Source: Stutzerimonas zhaodongensis (GTDB taxonomy: Bacteria; Pseudomonadota; Gammaproteobacteria; Pseudomonadales; Pseudomonadaceae). Taken from it: 64,000 nucleotides of DNA. The stretch covers positions 62,001 through 126,000 of the forward strand of contig NZ_RFFM01000001.1 in assembly GCF_003696365.1 (NCBI RefSeq), written 5' to 3'. Shown here in pieces: positions 1 through 7,053 of the stretch (its first letter is position 1; each line of letters starts with the position of its first letter). The notes below the pieces were generated by a model. The model did no database searches and was not told where the DNA came from. It was given only the letters and a program-made list of their open reading frames with translations. The position numbers and the translations under genes were made by a program.

Positions 1-1
1 G

Positions 2-424
2 TTGGTCGGGCAGCGCGCCAAGTTGCTGGGCGCAAGCGGCGTGACGCGTCTGGCGGTCAGCGTGCCGTCCCACAGTGCGTTGCTGAGCGCACCTGCCGCT
101 CGGCTCGCCGAAGCCTTCGCCGGCATCGAGCTTCGCACGCCTCGCCTGCGCTATCTGAGCAGCACCACGGCACGACCCATTTTCGATGCCGAGCGCCTGC
201 GCAATGACCTGGCTTTCAACATGTGCCGCGTCGTCGACTGGTACGGCACCCTGCGCACCGCCTACGAGCGCGGCGTCCGGCTGCATATCGAATTGCCTCC
301 TGGATCGGTACTCACGGGCCTGGCGCGCCGGGTTTTCGAGCAGGGCACGCTGGTTGCGTTCGACGGCGCCCGGCTCGACACGCTGGTTGCCTTGCTGCGT
401 CAGGAAGCGGATCAGGCCCAGTAG
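2..424 (+). CDS. mdcH: Malonate decarboxylase epsilon subunit, C-terminal part (malonyl-CoA:ACP transacylase)
   Basis: The gene is cut by the window edge; only about 140 C-terminal residues are seen, against roughly 300 for the family. MdcH loads malonyl groups onto the acyl carrier subunit of malonate decarboxylase in the cytoplasm. The motif VPSHSALL near residue 25 of the visible part matches the active-site histidine region of FabD-type malonyl transferases, and the C-terminal ferredoxin-like half of that fold follows. The upstream mdc genes should lie left of the window. It converges on a TRAP transporter and an MdcR-like LysR gene, which supports the malonate reading. It could be another FabD-like transacylase, but the neighbours make that less likely. 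Confidence 0.8.
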   Translation: MVGQRAKLLGASGVTRLAVSVPSHSALLSAPAARLAEAFAGIELRTPRLRYLSSTTARPIFDAERLRNDLAFNMCRVVDWYGTLRTAYERGVRLHIELPPGSVLTGLARRVFEQGTLVAFDGARLDTLVALLRQEADQAQ

Positions 425-521
425 CGCTCAGCTTCAAGTGCCCCGGAACAACCTCTCACCAATCAAAGACGCCGCCCCTTGGTGGTCTGCCCTGATCGTC
501 GTGTGTACGGGCAATCGCGCG

Positions 522-552
522 AAAAAAAAACGGGCTTCAGATTGAAGCCCGT
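522..552 (-). terminator. Rho-independent terminator of the TRAP operon
   Basis: A 10-bp stem (ACGGGCTTCA paired with TGAAGCCCGT) is followed, on the minus strand, by a run of nine T. It lies 36 bases beyond the dctM-like stop codon, so it probably ends the TRAP transcript. The convergent mdcH transcript meets the same hairpin without a T tract. Confidence 0.8.
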
Positions 553-587
553 TAAATCGGCCTACGGCCAATGGCCAACATGCACCG

Positions 588-1904
588 TTAGATCGCTTCG
601 CCCATCACGTAGTCCGGCAGGATGGTCGCGATCTGTGGGAACAGACACAGCACGATTATCGCCAGCACCATGACCAGCGCGTAGGGAAGCGCGCCCCAGA
701 GAATTTCCCGTGTCGGCACCTGAGGCGCGATCCCGTTGATGACGAACAGGTTCAAGCCCAGCGGCGGGGTGATCAGACCGATCTCCATGTTGATGGTCAG
801 CACCACCGCAAACCAGTAGGGATCGAAGCCCGCCTGTACGACGATCGGGAACAGCAGAGGCGCGGACATCACGATCACGGCCACTGGCGGCAGGAACATC
901 CCGGCTACGAGCAGGAACACGTTGATCACGCCCATCAGCACCCAGCGATTGACCTCCAGGCTGGCGATCGCCTCGGCCAGTGACTGCGTGATGTACAGCG
1001 AGGACAAGGCAAAGGCGAACAGCTCGGCCGAAGCCAGGATCATCATGATCATGACGCTTTCGCGCATGCCGGAGCCGAAGATGTTGCGGAACGTACCCAT
1101 TTTGAACAGCCGGTACGCCAGCACTACCACCACCAGCGTGAGCATGGCACCCGCGCCGGCTGCTTCCGAAGGCGTCGCCACGCCGCCATATAGCACGTAG
1201 AGAACGCCAAGGATGATCAGCATCAGCGGCAGTATCCGCGGAAGAGCGGCAAGCTTGTCGCGCAGGCTGTAATACACGCCTTCAGCGCCGAAGCGGAAGC
1301 CCTTTCGGCGGGCATCGAGCATCGCCCAGGCCATGAACATGGCGGTCAGCATCAGGCCAGGCAGTACACCGGCGAGGAACAGCCGGCCAATGGAGGTTTC
1401 TGTCGCGATGCCGTAGATGATCATGGTGACCGATGGCGGCAGCAGAATGCCCAGCGTGCCGCCTGCCGCGATCGAACCGGTCGCGACTGAGGATGGGTAG
1501 CCTCGGTTGAGCATCTCCGGAATGCCGAGCTTGCCGATGGCCGCGCAGGTCGCAGGGCTCGAGCCGGTCATTCCGGAAAACACAGCGCAGGCGCCGATGT
1601 TCGACAGCACCAGGCCACCCGGTACCTTGTACATCCAGCGGTCCAGTGCGCGATAAAGGTCGGCTCCGGCGGGCGTGCCCGCAACGATAGCGCCCATCAG
1701 TACGAACATCGGGATCGAAACGAAGGCCAGGTTGCCGATGCCGGCGAACATGGTCTCGGCCACCACGCCTATCACTTCGGGGCCCATCGCCATGAACAGA
1801 CCGCCCATGGCCGCGAGTCCGAGGGCAAATGCGATGGGCATGCCCGTGGCGAGAAACAGCAGCAAGGCACAAATCAGAATCACGCCTGCAAGGGTTGGAG
1901 TCAT
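588..1904 (-). CDS. TRAP transporter large permease (DctM family), probably for malonate
   Basis: This 438-residue protein has the usual length and multi-helix hydrophobic pattern of TRAP DctM subunits, including the conserved stretch around SGMTGSSPATCAAIGK and the GLITPPLGLNLFVINGIA motif near the C-terminus. DctM forms the ion-coupled channel of a tripartite transporter in the inner membrane. Its ATG overlaps the TGA of the small permease gene (ATGA at 1901-1904), so the two are translationally coupled. The substrate is inferred from the neighbours: malonate decarboxylase genes on one side and an MdcR-like regulator on the other. Malonate TRAP systems (MatPQM) are known in rhizobia. Confidence 0.88.
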   Translation of the reverse strand: MTPTLAGVILICALLLFLATGMPIAFALGLAAMGGLFMAMGPEVIGVVAETMFAGIGNLAFVSIPMFVLMGAIVAGTPAGADLYRALDRWMYKVPGGLVLSNIGACAVFSGMTGSSPATCAAIGKLGIPEMLNRGYPSSVATGSIAAGGTLGILLPPSVTMIIYGIATETSIGRLFLAGVLPGLMLTAMFMAWAMLDARRKGFRFGAEGVYYSLRDKLAALPRILPLMLIILGVLYVLYGGVATPSEAAGAGAMLTLVVVVLAYRLFKMGTFRNIFGSGMRESVMIMMILASAELFAFALSSLYITQSLAEAIASLEVNRWVLMGVINVFLLVAGMFLPPVAVIVMSAPLLFPIVVQAGFDPYWFAVVLTINMEIGLITPPLGLNLFVINGIAPQVPTREILWGALPYALVMVLAIIVLCLFPQIATILPDYVMGEAI

Positions 1905-2470
1905 GGTGCTTCTCCGAATCTCTGATGGGAGTGCAGGGTGTTTTCGTCCTCGGCGGACGTGGGATTTTGCGCCGGCGATGTGGCCAGTTCGGGGTTGAAC
2001 AGCTTCATCAGCTCAACGATGTACTGCAGGCACAGCAGACCGAAGCCCACCAGCATGGGAGTCGCGGGAATCCACAGCGGAATGGCGGCGATGGTCGGGG
2101 TGGTCCAGCCACCTTCCCAGGCCTCGTAGACGTAGATGCCGCTCGCCACGGTCATCAGCACGCAAAACGCCAGACCCAGCAGTGCTCCCAGGCATTTCAT
2201 CCGGCGTTGGTTCGGTGGCGACATCATCAACTCGATGACATCCACGCCAACGTGGCCTTTCTTCATCAAGACGTAGGGTGCGCCGATGAAGATCGCGGCA
2301 GTGGCCGCAAACACCACGACCTCGGTCTGCCAGATGGTGGGCGCCCTGAACAGGTAGCGCATGAGGATCATCTGGCACATGACGACCATGGCGACGATCA
2401 ACAGGAAAACGGAACTGATACCACCCAGGCGCGACAGGGCCTCGATGGATCGAACGATATGTTTGGACAT
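1901..2470 (-). CDS. TRAP transporter small permease (DctQ family)
   Basis: A 189-residue protein with four predicted membrane helices, the typical DctQ size and layout. The N-terminal helix around residues 15-35 is followed by RYLFRAPTIWQTEVVVF, a pattern usual for DctQ. It pairs with the large permease and is essential for assembly of the transporter. It lies 94 bases after the binding-protein gene and overlaps the large permease start by 4 bases. The C-terminal 25 residues are polar and probably cytoplasmic. Confidence 0.85.
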   Translation of the reverse strand: MSKHIVRSIEALSRLGGISSVFLLIVAMVVMCQMILMRYLFRAPTIWQTEVVVFAATAAIFIGAPYVLMKKGHVGVDVIELMMSPPNQRRMKCLGALLGLAFCVLMTVASGIYVYEAWEGGWTTPTIAAIPLWIPATPMLVGFGLLCLQYIVELMKLFNPELATSPAQNPTSAEDENTLHSHQRFGEAP

Positions 2471-2564
2471 GGGGACTACTCCTCAGAGCCCGCGCCGTGT
2501 GGTGGGAACCCGCGGCGCGCGCTCGATCACGCTATAGGCCGCTACGCGAGCGGCCTGACGGGCT

Positions 2565-3557
2565 TCACTGCACGGCTAGGGCTTTGTCCAGAAGCTCCTT
2601 GCCGCCTTTTACCTTCTCGGCGAAGTACTGATACGAGGATTCGCGTGCGACCTGCATCCAGGCGTCGTGCTGTTCCTTGTTCAGGCTCACCACCTCCACA
2701 CCGGCTTTGGCGAACGTCTCGTTCATGCGCTTTTCGCCCTTTGGGCCTTCTTCGGCGAAGTAGGCTTCGGCTTTGCTCGCGGCTGCCAGCATCGCTTCTT
2801 TCTGCTCTGGGGTAAGGCGCTCGAAGGTGCGCTTGGAGATAAGCACGGGCTCATACATGAACCACAGTGCGTTCTCGCCCGGTGCGGTCAGGCATTTCAC
2901 CTGCTCGTACAGGCGGTACGAGACAAAGCTGTCATTGGAGGTGTTGGCGGCGTCTAGAACGCCCGTTTGCATACCTGTGTAGATCTCCGACGACGGCATC
3001 GACGAAATCGAGGCGCCAGCGGCGGCAAGCATGTTTTCGAACGCAGGGCCGGCGGCGCGGATGACCTGCCCCTTGATGGTATCCGGCGAGGTAATGCAGT
3101 TCTTCTTGGAAGCGAATCCGCCGGCCAACCATGCGTTGGCAAGGATGATCGCGCCGTTCTTCTCTGCCAGCGCGTGGATTTCCTTCATGAAGTCCGAATC
3201 GTTCAGGCGCTGAGCGTGCTCATAATTCTTGACCAGGCCAGGCATCAAGGTGGCGGAGAACTGCGGAACTCGGCCTGATGCATAGTCCAGCGGCAATGCG
3301 GTCATGTCGAGTTGGCCACGTGTCATCGCACCCCATTGTTCGTTGGCTTTGTACAGGGACGACGCGGAATAGATCTGGATGGTGAGGCCGACATCGGCAG
3401 CGGCGACTTCCCGGGCGATGATCTGCACCATTTCGTCACGGGGGTCACCCTGGTTGCCCGGGAACTGGTGGGACGCGCGCAGGACGGTATCGGCGAAACT
3501 GGGGATGCTGGAAGCCAGCAGAGCAGCCGCAACCGAGGTACGGAGTAGGGCTTTCAT
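2565..3557 (-). CDS. TRAP transporter periplasmic solute-binding protein (DctP family)
   Basis: A 330-residue protein with a signal peptide (about residues 1-22, ending SFADTVLRAS) followed by a DctP fold. DctP proteins bind an organic acid in the periplasm and deliver it to the membrane subunits. The conserved arginine region is visible at GQVIRAAGPAFENMLAAAG, around residue 165. The ATG is preceded by AGGAG at a good distance. The 171-base gap to the upstream LysR gene leaves room for its own regulated promoter. Malonate or a similar small dicarboxylate is the likely ligand because of the mdc neighbours; the sequence alone does not prove it. Confidence 0.87.
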   Translation of the reverse strand: MKALLRTSVAAALLASSIPSFADTVLRASHQFPGNQGDPRDEMVQIIAREVAAADVGLTIQIYSASSLYKANEQWGAMTRGQLDMTALPLDYASGRVPQFSATLMPGLVKNYEHAQRLNDSDFMKEIHALAEKNGAIILANAWLAGGFASKKNCITSPDTIKGQVIRAAGPAFENMLAAAGASISSMPSSEIYTGMQTGVLDAANTSNDSFVSYRLYEQVKCLTAPGENALWFMYEPVLISKRTFERLTPEQKEAMLAAASKAEAYFAEEGPKGEKRMNETFAKAGVEVVSLNKEQHDAWMQVARESSYQYFAEKVKGGKELLDKALAVQ

Positions 3558-3728
3558 TGGAATCTCCTAGATTGACACTTCAGAACCGCGGGTCGCAGCT
3601 CATAGTTATTTTTATTACGTCAGAGAGAATTTCTTGTAATCCGAGCGTCCTTGCTCGAGTCGGGTTGCAGGCTAGCGCGCGCAAGGGGGGCAGACAATTA
3701 AGACCCACCCACCATCGTTACGCCAAAG

Positions 3729-4670
3729 TTAATGATTAATGGTGGCCCCTGTAATAAGGCTGGTACGGGAGCGATACATGCGGCATTCAGCAACCAGTGC
3801 CAGCAGGTTGGGATCGCGCTCCTTGGCCTTCAGGAACACCACACCGATCTGTTGCTGGAGGCGATAACGGCTTTGCAGAGGGATCAGCCGAATGCGGTTT
3901 TCATAAACCGCGGCGACCCGTCCCGGCAAGAGCGCGTAGCCGACGCCTGAACTGACCATGCTGAGCAGCGTGAAGATATCGTTGACCTGCATCCCCACGT
4001 TCGGCTCGAAGCCCGCTTGGCTGAATACGCGAGCGCTGTCGCGATGGGTCGCGAAGCCCTGAGTGAGGGTGATGAAGGTGTCTTCGCGAAGGTCAGCCAG
4101 GTCGACCTCCGCCTGTTCGGCGAAGGGCGAATCGGCGGGCACGGCGAGAAAGATATCGTCGGCGAACAGCAGCAACTGTTCGCAGTCCGGGTTGATGTGC
4201 GTGTCGTCGAGCGAGACCAGAACCGCGTCCAGCTCCATGTTCTTGAGTTTGTAGAGCAGGTCGACGTTGGAGCCGAGAATCAGATCGATATTGAGCTCGC
4301 TGCGGCGCAACTTGAGACCCATGATCAGCTGCGGAACTGTCCTTACCGTCAGTGAATACAGCGCCCCGAGCTTGAAGCGCTCCGCCGAGAAACCGGCCGC
4401 CTCGCGCGTCTGGCGTACCGTTTCGACGACGTCCTTGATCAGCAGCTGGGCCCGTTCTTCCAGGACCAGGGCACTTTCAAGCGGTATCAGGTTACGGCCG
4501 TCGCGCTTGAACAGCGGGCAGCGCAACGCGCTTTCCAGCGAGTGAATGGCGCGGTGAACGCTGACGTTGCTGGTGTTCAGCTCCGCGGCTGCCTTTGTCA
4601 GGCTGCCGCTGCGCATGAAGGCCAGGAACACTTCCAGCTTTTTCAGCGTGAGTTCTTCATCGATCTGCAT
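3729..4670 (-). CDS. mdcR: LysR-family regulator, MdcR-like (malonate utilisation)
   Basis: A 313-residue LysR protein: winged helix-turn-helix in residues 8-66 (LEVFLAFMRSGSLTKAAAEL) and a periplasmic-binding-like effector domain from about residue 95. The start MQIDEELTLKKLEVFLAF resembles MdcR proteins of pseudomonads, which activate malonate decarboxylase genes in response to malonate. It lies directly upstream of and co-oriented with the TRAP genes, and near mdcH. It probably senses malonate and activates both the mdc and TRAP operons. The family is certain; the symbol rests on the N-terminal resemblance and context. Confidence 0.75.
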   Translation of the reverse strand: MQIDEELTLKKLEVFLAFMRSGSLTKAAAELNTSNVSVHRAIHSLESALRCPLFKRDGRNLIPLESALVLEERAQLLIKDVVETVRQTREAAGFSAERFKLGALYSLTVRTVPQLIMGLKLRRSELNIDLILGSNVDLLYKLKNMELDAVLVSLDDTHINPDCEQLLLFADDIFLAVPADSPFAEQAEVDLADLREDTFITLTQGFATHRDSARVFSQAGFEPNVGMQVNDIFTLLSMVSSGVGYALLPGRVAAVYENRIRLIPLQSRYRLQQQIGVVFLKAKERDPNLLALVAECRMYRSRTSLITGATINH

Positions 4671-4900
4671 GGACTAGGGGCTCTGAAGAGAGTTTCGATT
4701 ATGCCCGGCTGCGATCATGAGTCGGGCAGGTCCCGCTTGTTGCAGCTGTTCAGGGAAGCCTGAATACGGGACTACATACAGTGGTGCTAGCGTGCACATC
4801 GCATGGCCTTAAGCCTTTACTCATGCAACTTGCAATGTTTAAAAAAATGCGCGCATTGTTAAACCATTGAAATAAAAAGGAAAAAATTTAAGCCGGTTCC

Positions 4901-4916
4901 TGGCACGGTCACTGCT
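4901..4916 (+). promoter_or_regulatory. Sigma-54 (RpoN) promoter
   Basis: The sequence TGGCACGGTCACTGCT fits the sigma-54 consensus TGGCACG-N4-TTGCW with one mismatch (C for the first T of TTGC) and exact -24/-12 spacing. An A/T-rich stretch lies just upstream (4862-4890). Transcription would start near 4928 and run into the small ORF at 5010. No annotated gene explains it otherwise: the LysR gene upstream points away and the next gene downstream is convergent. Confidence 0.6.
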
Positions 4917-5009
4917 CTAGCGTTCACTGCTTTCAGAAGCGCCCTTGCCAACCGGCAATGGCCAATTGACATGCAGCTGGACCATCGAGCCAGCTTAGGA
5001 AAGGAAAAA

Positions 5010-5204
5010 ATGGACAGCAGGCTGAACGGTAAGAGTGAAATTTGGGCCGATGGATATTCATTCATGGAAGTCACCGAAACGCTGCTGATGGCTTTGGGTA
5101 TCCGCTCGGATGACCGACAGGCCGAACGTCCATCCCACGAGCAAGCTGAGCCAGCCACAGCATCTTCGGCGCAAACGGCTCCTTGTGCAGATATCACCAA
5201 CTAA
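5010..5204 (+). CDS. Small hypothetical protein (64 aa) behind a sigma-54 promoter
   Basis: I do not recognise this protein. The ORF starts with ATG 6-10 bases after a strong ribosome binding site (AGGAAAGG) and codes for 64 residues with an acidic, helix-prone first half (WADGYSFMEVTETLLMALGI) and a low-complexity tail rich in Ala, Glu, Pro and Ser. A longer frame begins at 4971 but lacks a good ribosome binding site. The sigma-54 promoter at 4901 would give a leader of about 80 bases. It could be a small regulatory protein, or the transcript may act as an RNA with the ORF incidental. The coding call is tentative. Confidence 0.4.
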   Translation: MDSRLNGKSEIWADGYSFMEVTETLLMALGIRSDDRQAERPSHEQAEPATASSAQTAPCADITN

Positions 5205-5355
5205 CGCTGCACCGTCGAGCGCCATTGCGACGGGCTGCGAGTAGTGTGTCAGACGCTATGCAGATCCCGGCCGCGGGTCAGCATAGTGTCGTGAGCCCTC
5301 AGATTCTGTTCGGGGGTTATCGTTTCTAGCCTCGTTACCCAGGGTGTTGGCGCTC

Positions 5356-6519
5356 CTATTCAGCCAGATGAGTAAGTATGCGATAGGCGAGTTTTACTCG
5401 TTCCTCGTTGGGGTAATAGCGGTTGGCGAGTATCACGATCCCCAGTTGCCTGGCGGGTACGAATGCCACATAGGCACCGAAGCCATTGGTCGAGCCGGTC
5501 TTGTTGATCCAAACGTCCAGCTGCGGCGCCAACGGCGGCGTTATTGTTTCGACTGGATGAGGTTCGAGCGCCATCTTGCTGCTGTTGCCCACCAGCAGGT
5601 CTTTTAACGCGACCGGATAGCGGTACTGCTCCCAGACCAAGGCCTGCGTCATCTCGCCGACTCGGTAGTAGCCAGTCCGGGTGGCGGCCATGGCCTGAAT
5701 GACCTTGTCATCGATCTTGATGACTCCGAGCTGGGCCTCGACGAATTTCAGCAGATCCTCGCTGGTGGTCTTCACGCCATAGGCTTCAGCGGCCAGCAAC
5801 GCGGGGTTCAGCCTGACCGGCTCGCCTTTCTGGTTGTACCCCTGTGCATAGCGCGGCATGTCGCCCGTCGGGACAGCGATATAGGTGCTGGACATACCCA
5901 GCTTTGGCAGTAGCTGCGTCTGCAGAGCGTCAGTGTAGGAAAGCCCCAGGCTGGCAGCCGTGGCCCGGCCAAGCAGGCCGATACTGGGATTGGCATAAAT
6001 GCGGTAGCTTCCTGGGGTGTGTTGCGGCTGCCAGGTACTGAAGTAATCGTTCAGCTGCTGCTCATCGCCGACTTCGTCGGGTAGCTGCAGCGGAAAGCCG
6101 CCCGCGGTGTGTGTGGCCAGGTTGATCAGCGAAACCGGTTCGAGCGCAGTGTCTTGCAGCGCCGGCAGATGGCGACCCGGGCTGTCGGTCAGCGAGAGCT
6201 TGCCTTCGGCCTCAGCGTAGGCGGCGAGGGTAGCCGTGAGCGTCTTGCTGACCGAACCTACTTCGAACAGCGTATCTCGGGTAACGGGCTGTTGTGTCGT
6301 TTTGGAGGTCAGGCCGAAGTTGTAGAAGCGCTGTTGTCCCTGCGCGGTGATCGCGATGGCGAGGCCGGGGATGCCGTGCTGTTCCATCACCTTTCTGGCA
6401 GCGTCATTCACTGTTGCGTCGATGTCCGCCAGTTTCGTTGCTGCCATCCCTGTCTGGCTGATCATTGCTGCCAACCCCACCGTCAGCAGCCCCAAGCCGT
6501 GGGTTCTCAGTGAATGCAT
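5356..6519 (-). CDS. ampC: Class C (AmpC-type) beta-lactamase
   Basis: A 387-residue serine beta-lactamase with a signal peptide (residues 1-26, ending MAATKL). The class C motifs are all present: S89-V-S-K92 with the acylating serine, Y175-A-N177, and K340-T-G342. It would hydrolyse cephalosporins in the periplasm. No ampR gene is adjacent, unlike the usual divergent ampR-ampC pair. Instead a small PH-domain gene lies 22 bases upstream on the same strand, so the two may be co-transcribed. A related esterase or DD-peptidase is possible, but the YAN motif and overall length favour beta-lactamase. Confidence 0.88.
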   Translation of the reverse strand: MHSLRTHGLGLLTVGLAAMISQTGMAATKLADIDATVNDAARKVMEQHGIPGLAIAITAQGQQRFYNFGLTSKTTQQPVTRDTLFEVGSVSKTLTATLAAYAEAEGKLSLTDSPGRHLPALQDTALEPVSLINLATHTAGGFPLQLPDEVGDEQQLNDYFSTWQPQHTPGSYRIYANPSIGLLGRATAASLGLSYTDALQTQLLPKLGMSSTYIAVPTGDMPRYAQGYNQKGEPVRLNPALLAAEAYGVKTTSEDLLKFVEAQLGVIKIDDKVIQAMAATRTGYYRVGEMTQALVWEQYRYPVALKDLLVGNSSKMALEPHPVETITPPLAPQLDVWINKTGSTNGFGAYVAFVPARQLGIVILANRYYPNEERVKLAYRILTHLAE

Positions 6520-6541
6520 CGTTACTCCTAGAGGCGTTCGT

Positions 6542-6910
6542 TCAGAGCAGATTCCTGGAAATGTGTTTCGATATCTCGACGATGGCGGTCTTGCCGGTGA
6601 ACTCGAACTTCACCAGACCCAGCGAGGAAAAGTAGATCTCCAGCTCCGAGTCCAGATCGAAAGTGCCGGAGGTCTCTACCGAGTAGGCGACGATGTTCTT
6701 GTAGGGCAACGAGGTGAAATCCTTCTTGCTGCCAGTGATCCCTTGCACGTTGACGGCGATGATCCGCTTGGTGGTGAACACCACACCGTCACGCATCGAC
6801 TTGTAGGCATCGACTACCTGTTCATCATCCAGCAACAGGGACCTGACCCGCTCGGCGTACTCGTTGTTCTGCTTCAGCTTGAAAAAGCCTTTGTTGTTGA
6901 AATCGATCAT
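6542..6910 (-). CDS. Bacterial PH-domain protein
   Basis: A 122-residue cytoplasmic protein made of one bacterial pleckstrin-homology domain. The pattern VVFTTKRIIAVNVQGITGSK followed by DFTSLPYKNIVAYSVET is characteristic of the bPH family, whose function is mostly unknown. I chose the ATG at 6910 (MIDFNNKGFF) instead of the upstream starts because family members begin this way and the extra N-terminal 30 residues look non-coding. It lies 22 bases before ampC on the same strand and is divergent from the TonB receptor gene. A link to envelope stress is only a guess. Confidence 0.75.
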   Translation of the reverse strand: MIDFNNKGFFKLKQNNEYAERVRSLLLDDEQVVDAYKSMRDGVVFTTKRIIAVNVQGITGSKKDFTSLPYKNIVAYSVETSGTFDLDSELEIYFSSLGLVKFEFTGKTAIVEISKHISRNLL

Positions 6911-7020
6911 ATGCGCGCTCGCAGGGTTGATTGGTGTTGTGGTGACTGCATGCTGCCGCACCCAGATACAGCTTTCCAGAGCGGGATGCGGCATTGACAC
7001 CGCTGGGCGGCTTCGATCAA

Positions 7021-7037
7021 ATGTTACGGTATAACAT
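7021..7037. promoter_or_regulatory. Zur-like operator
   Basis: ATGTTACGGTATAACAT contains a perfect 6-bp inverted repeat (ATGTTA / TAACAT, 5-base spacer) and matches the gammaproteobacterial Zur core AAATGTTATANTATAACAT at all but two positions, counting the flanking AA. It ends 16 bases before the ATG of the TonB receptor gene, where a bound repressor would block transcription. It implies zinc-repressed expression of the receptor and the DUF4198 gene. Confidence 0.6.
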
Positions 7038-7053
7038 CAAATCGGAAGCGGTC

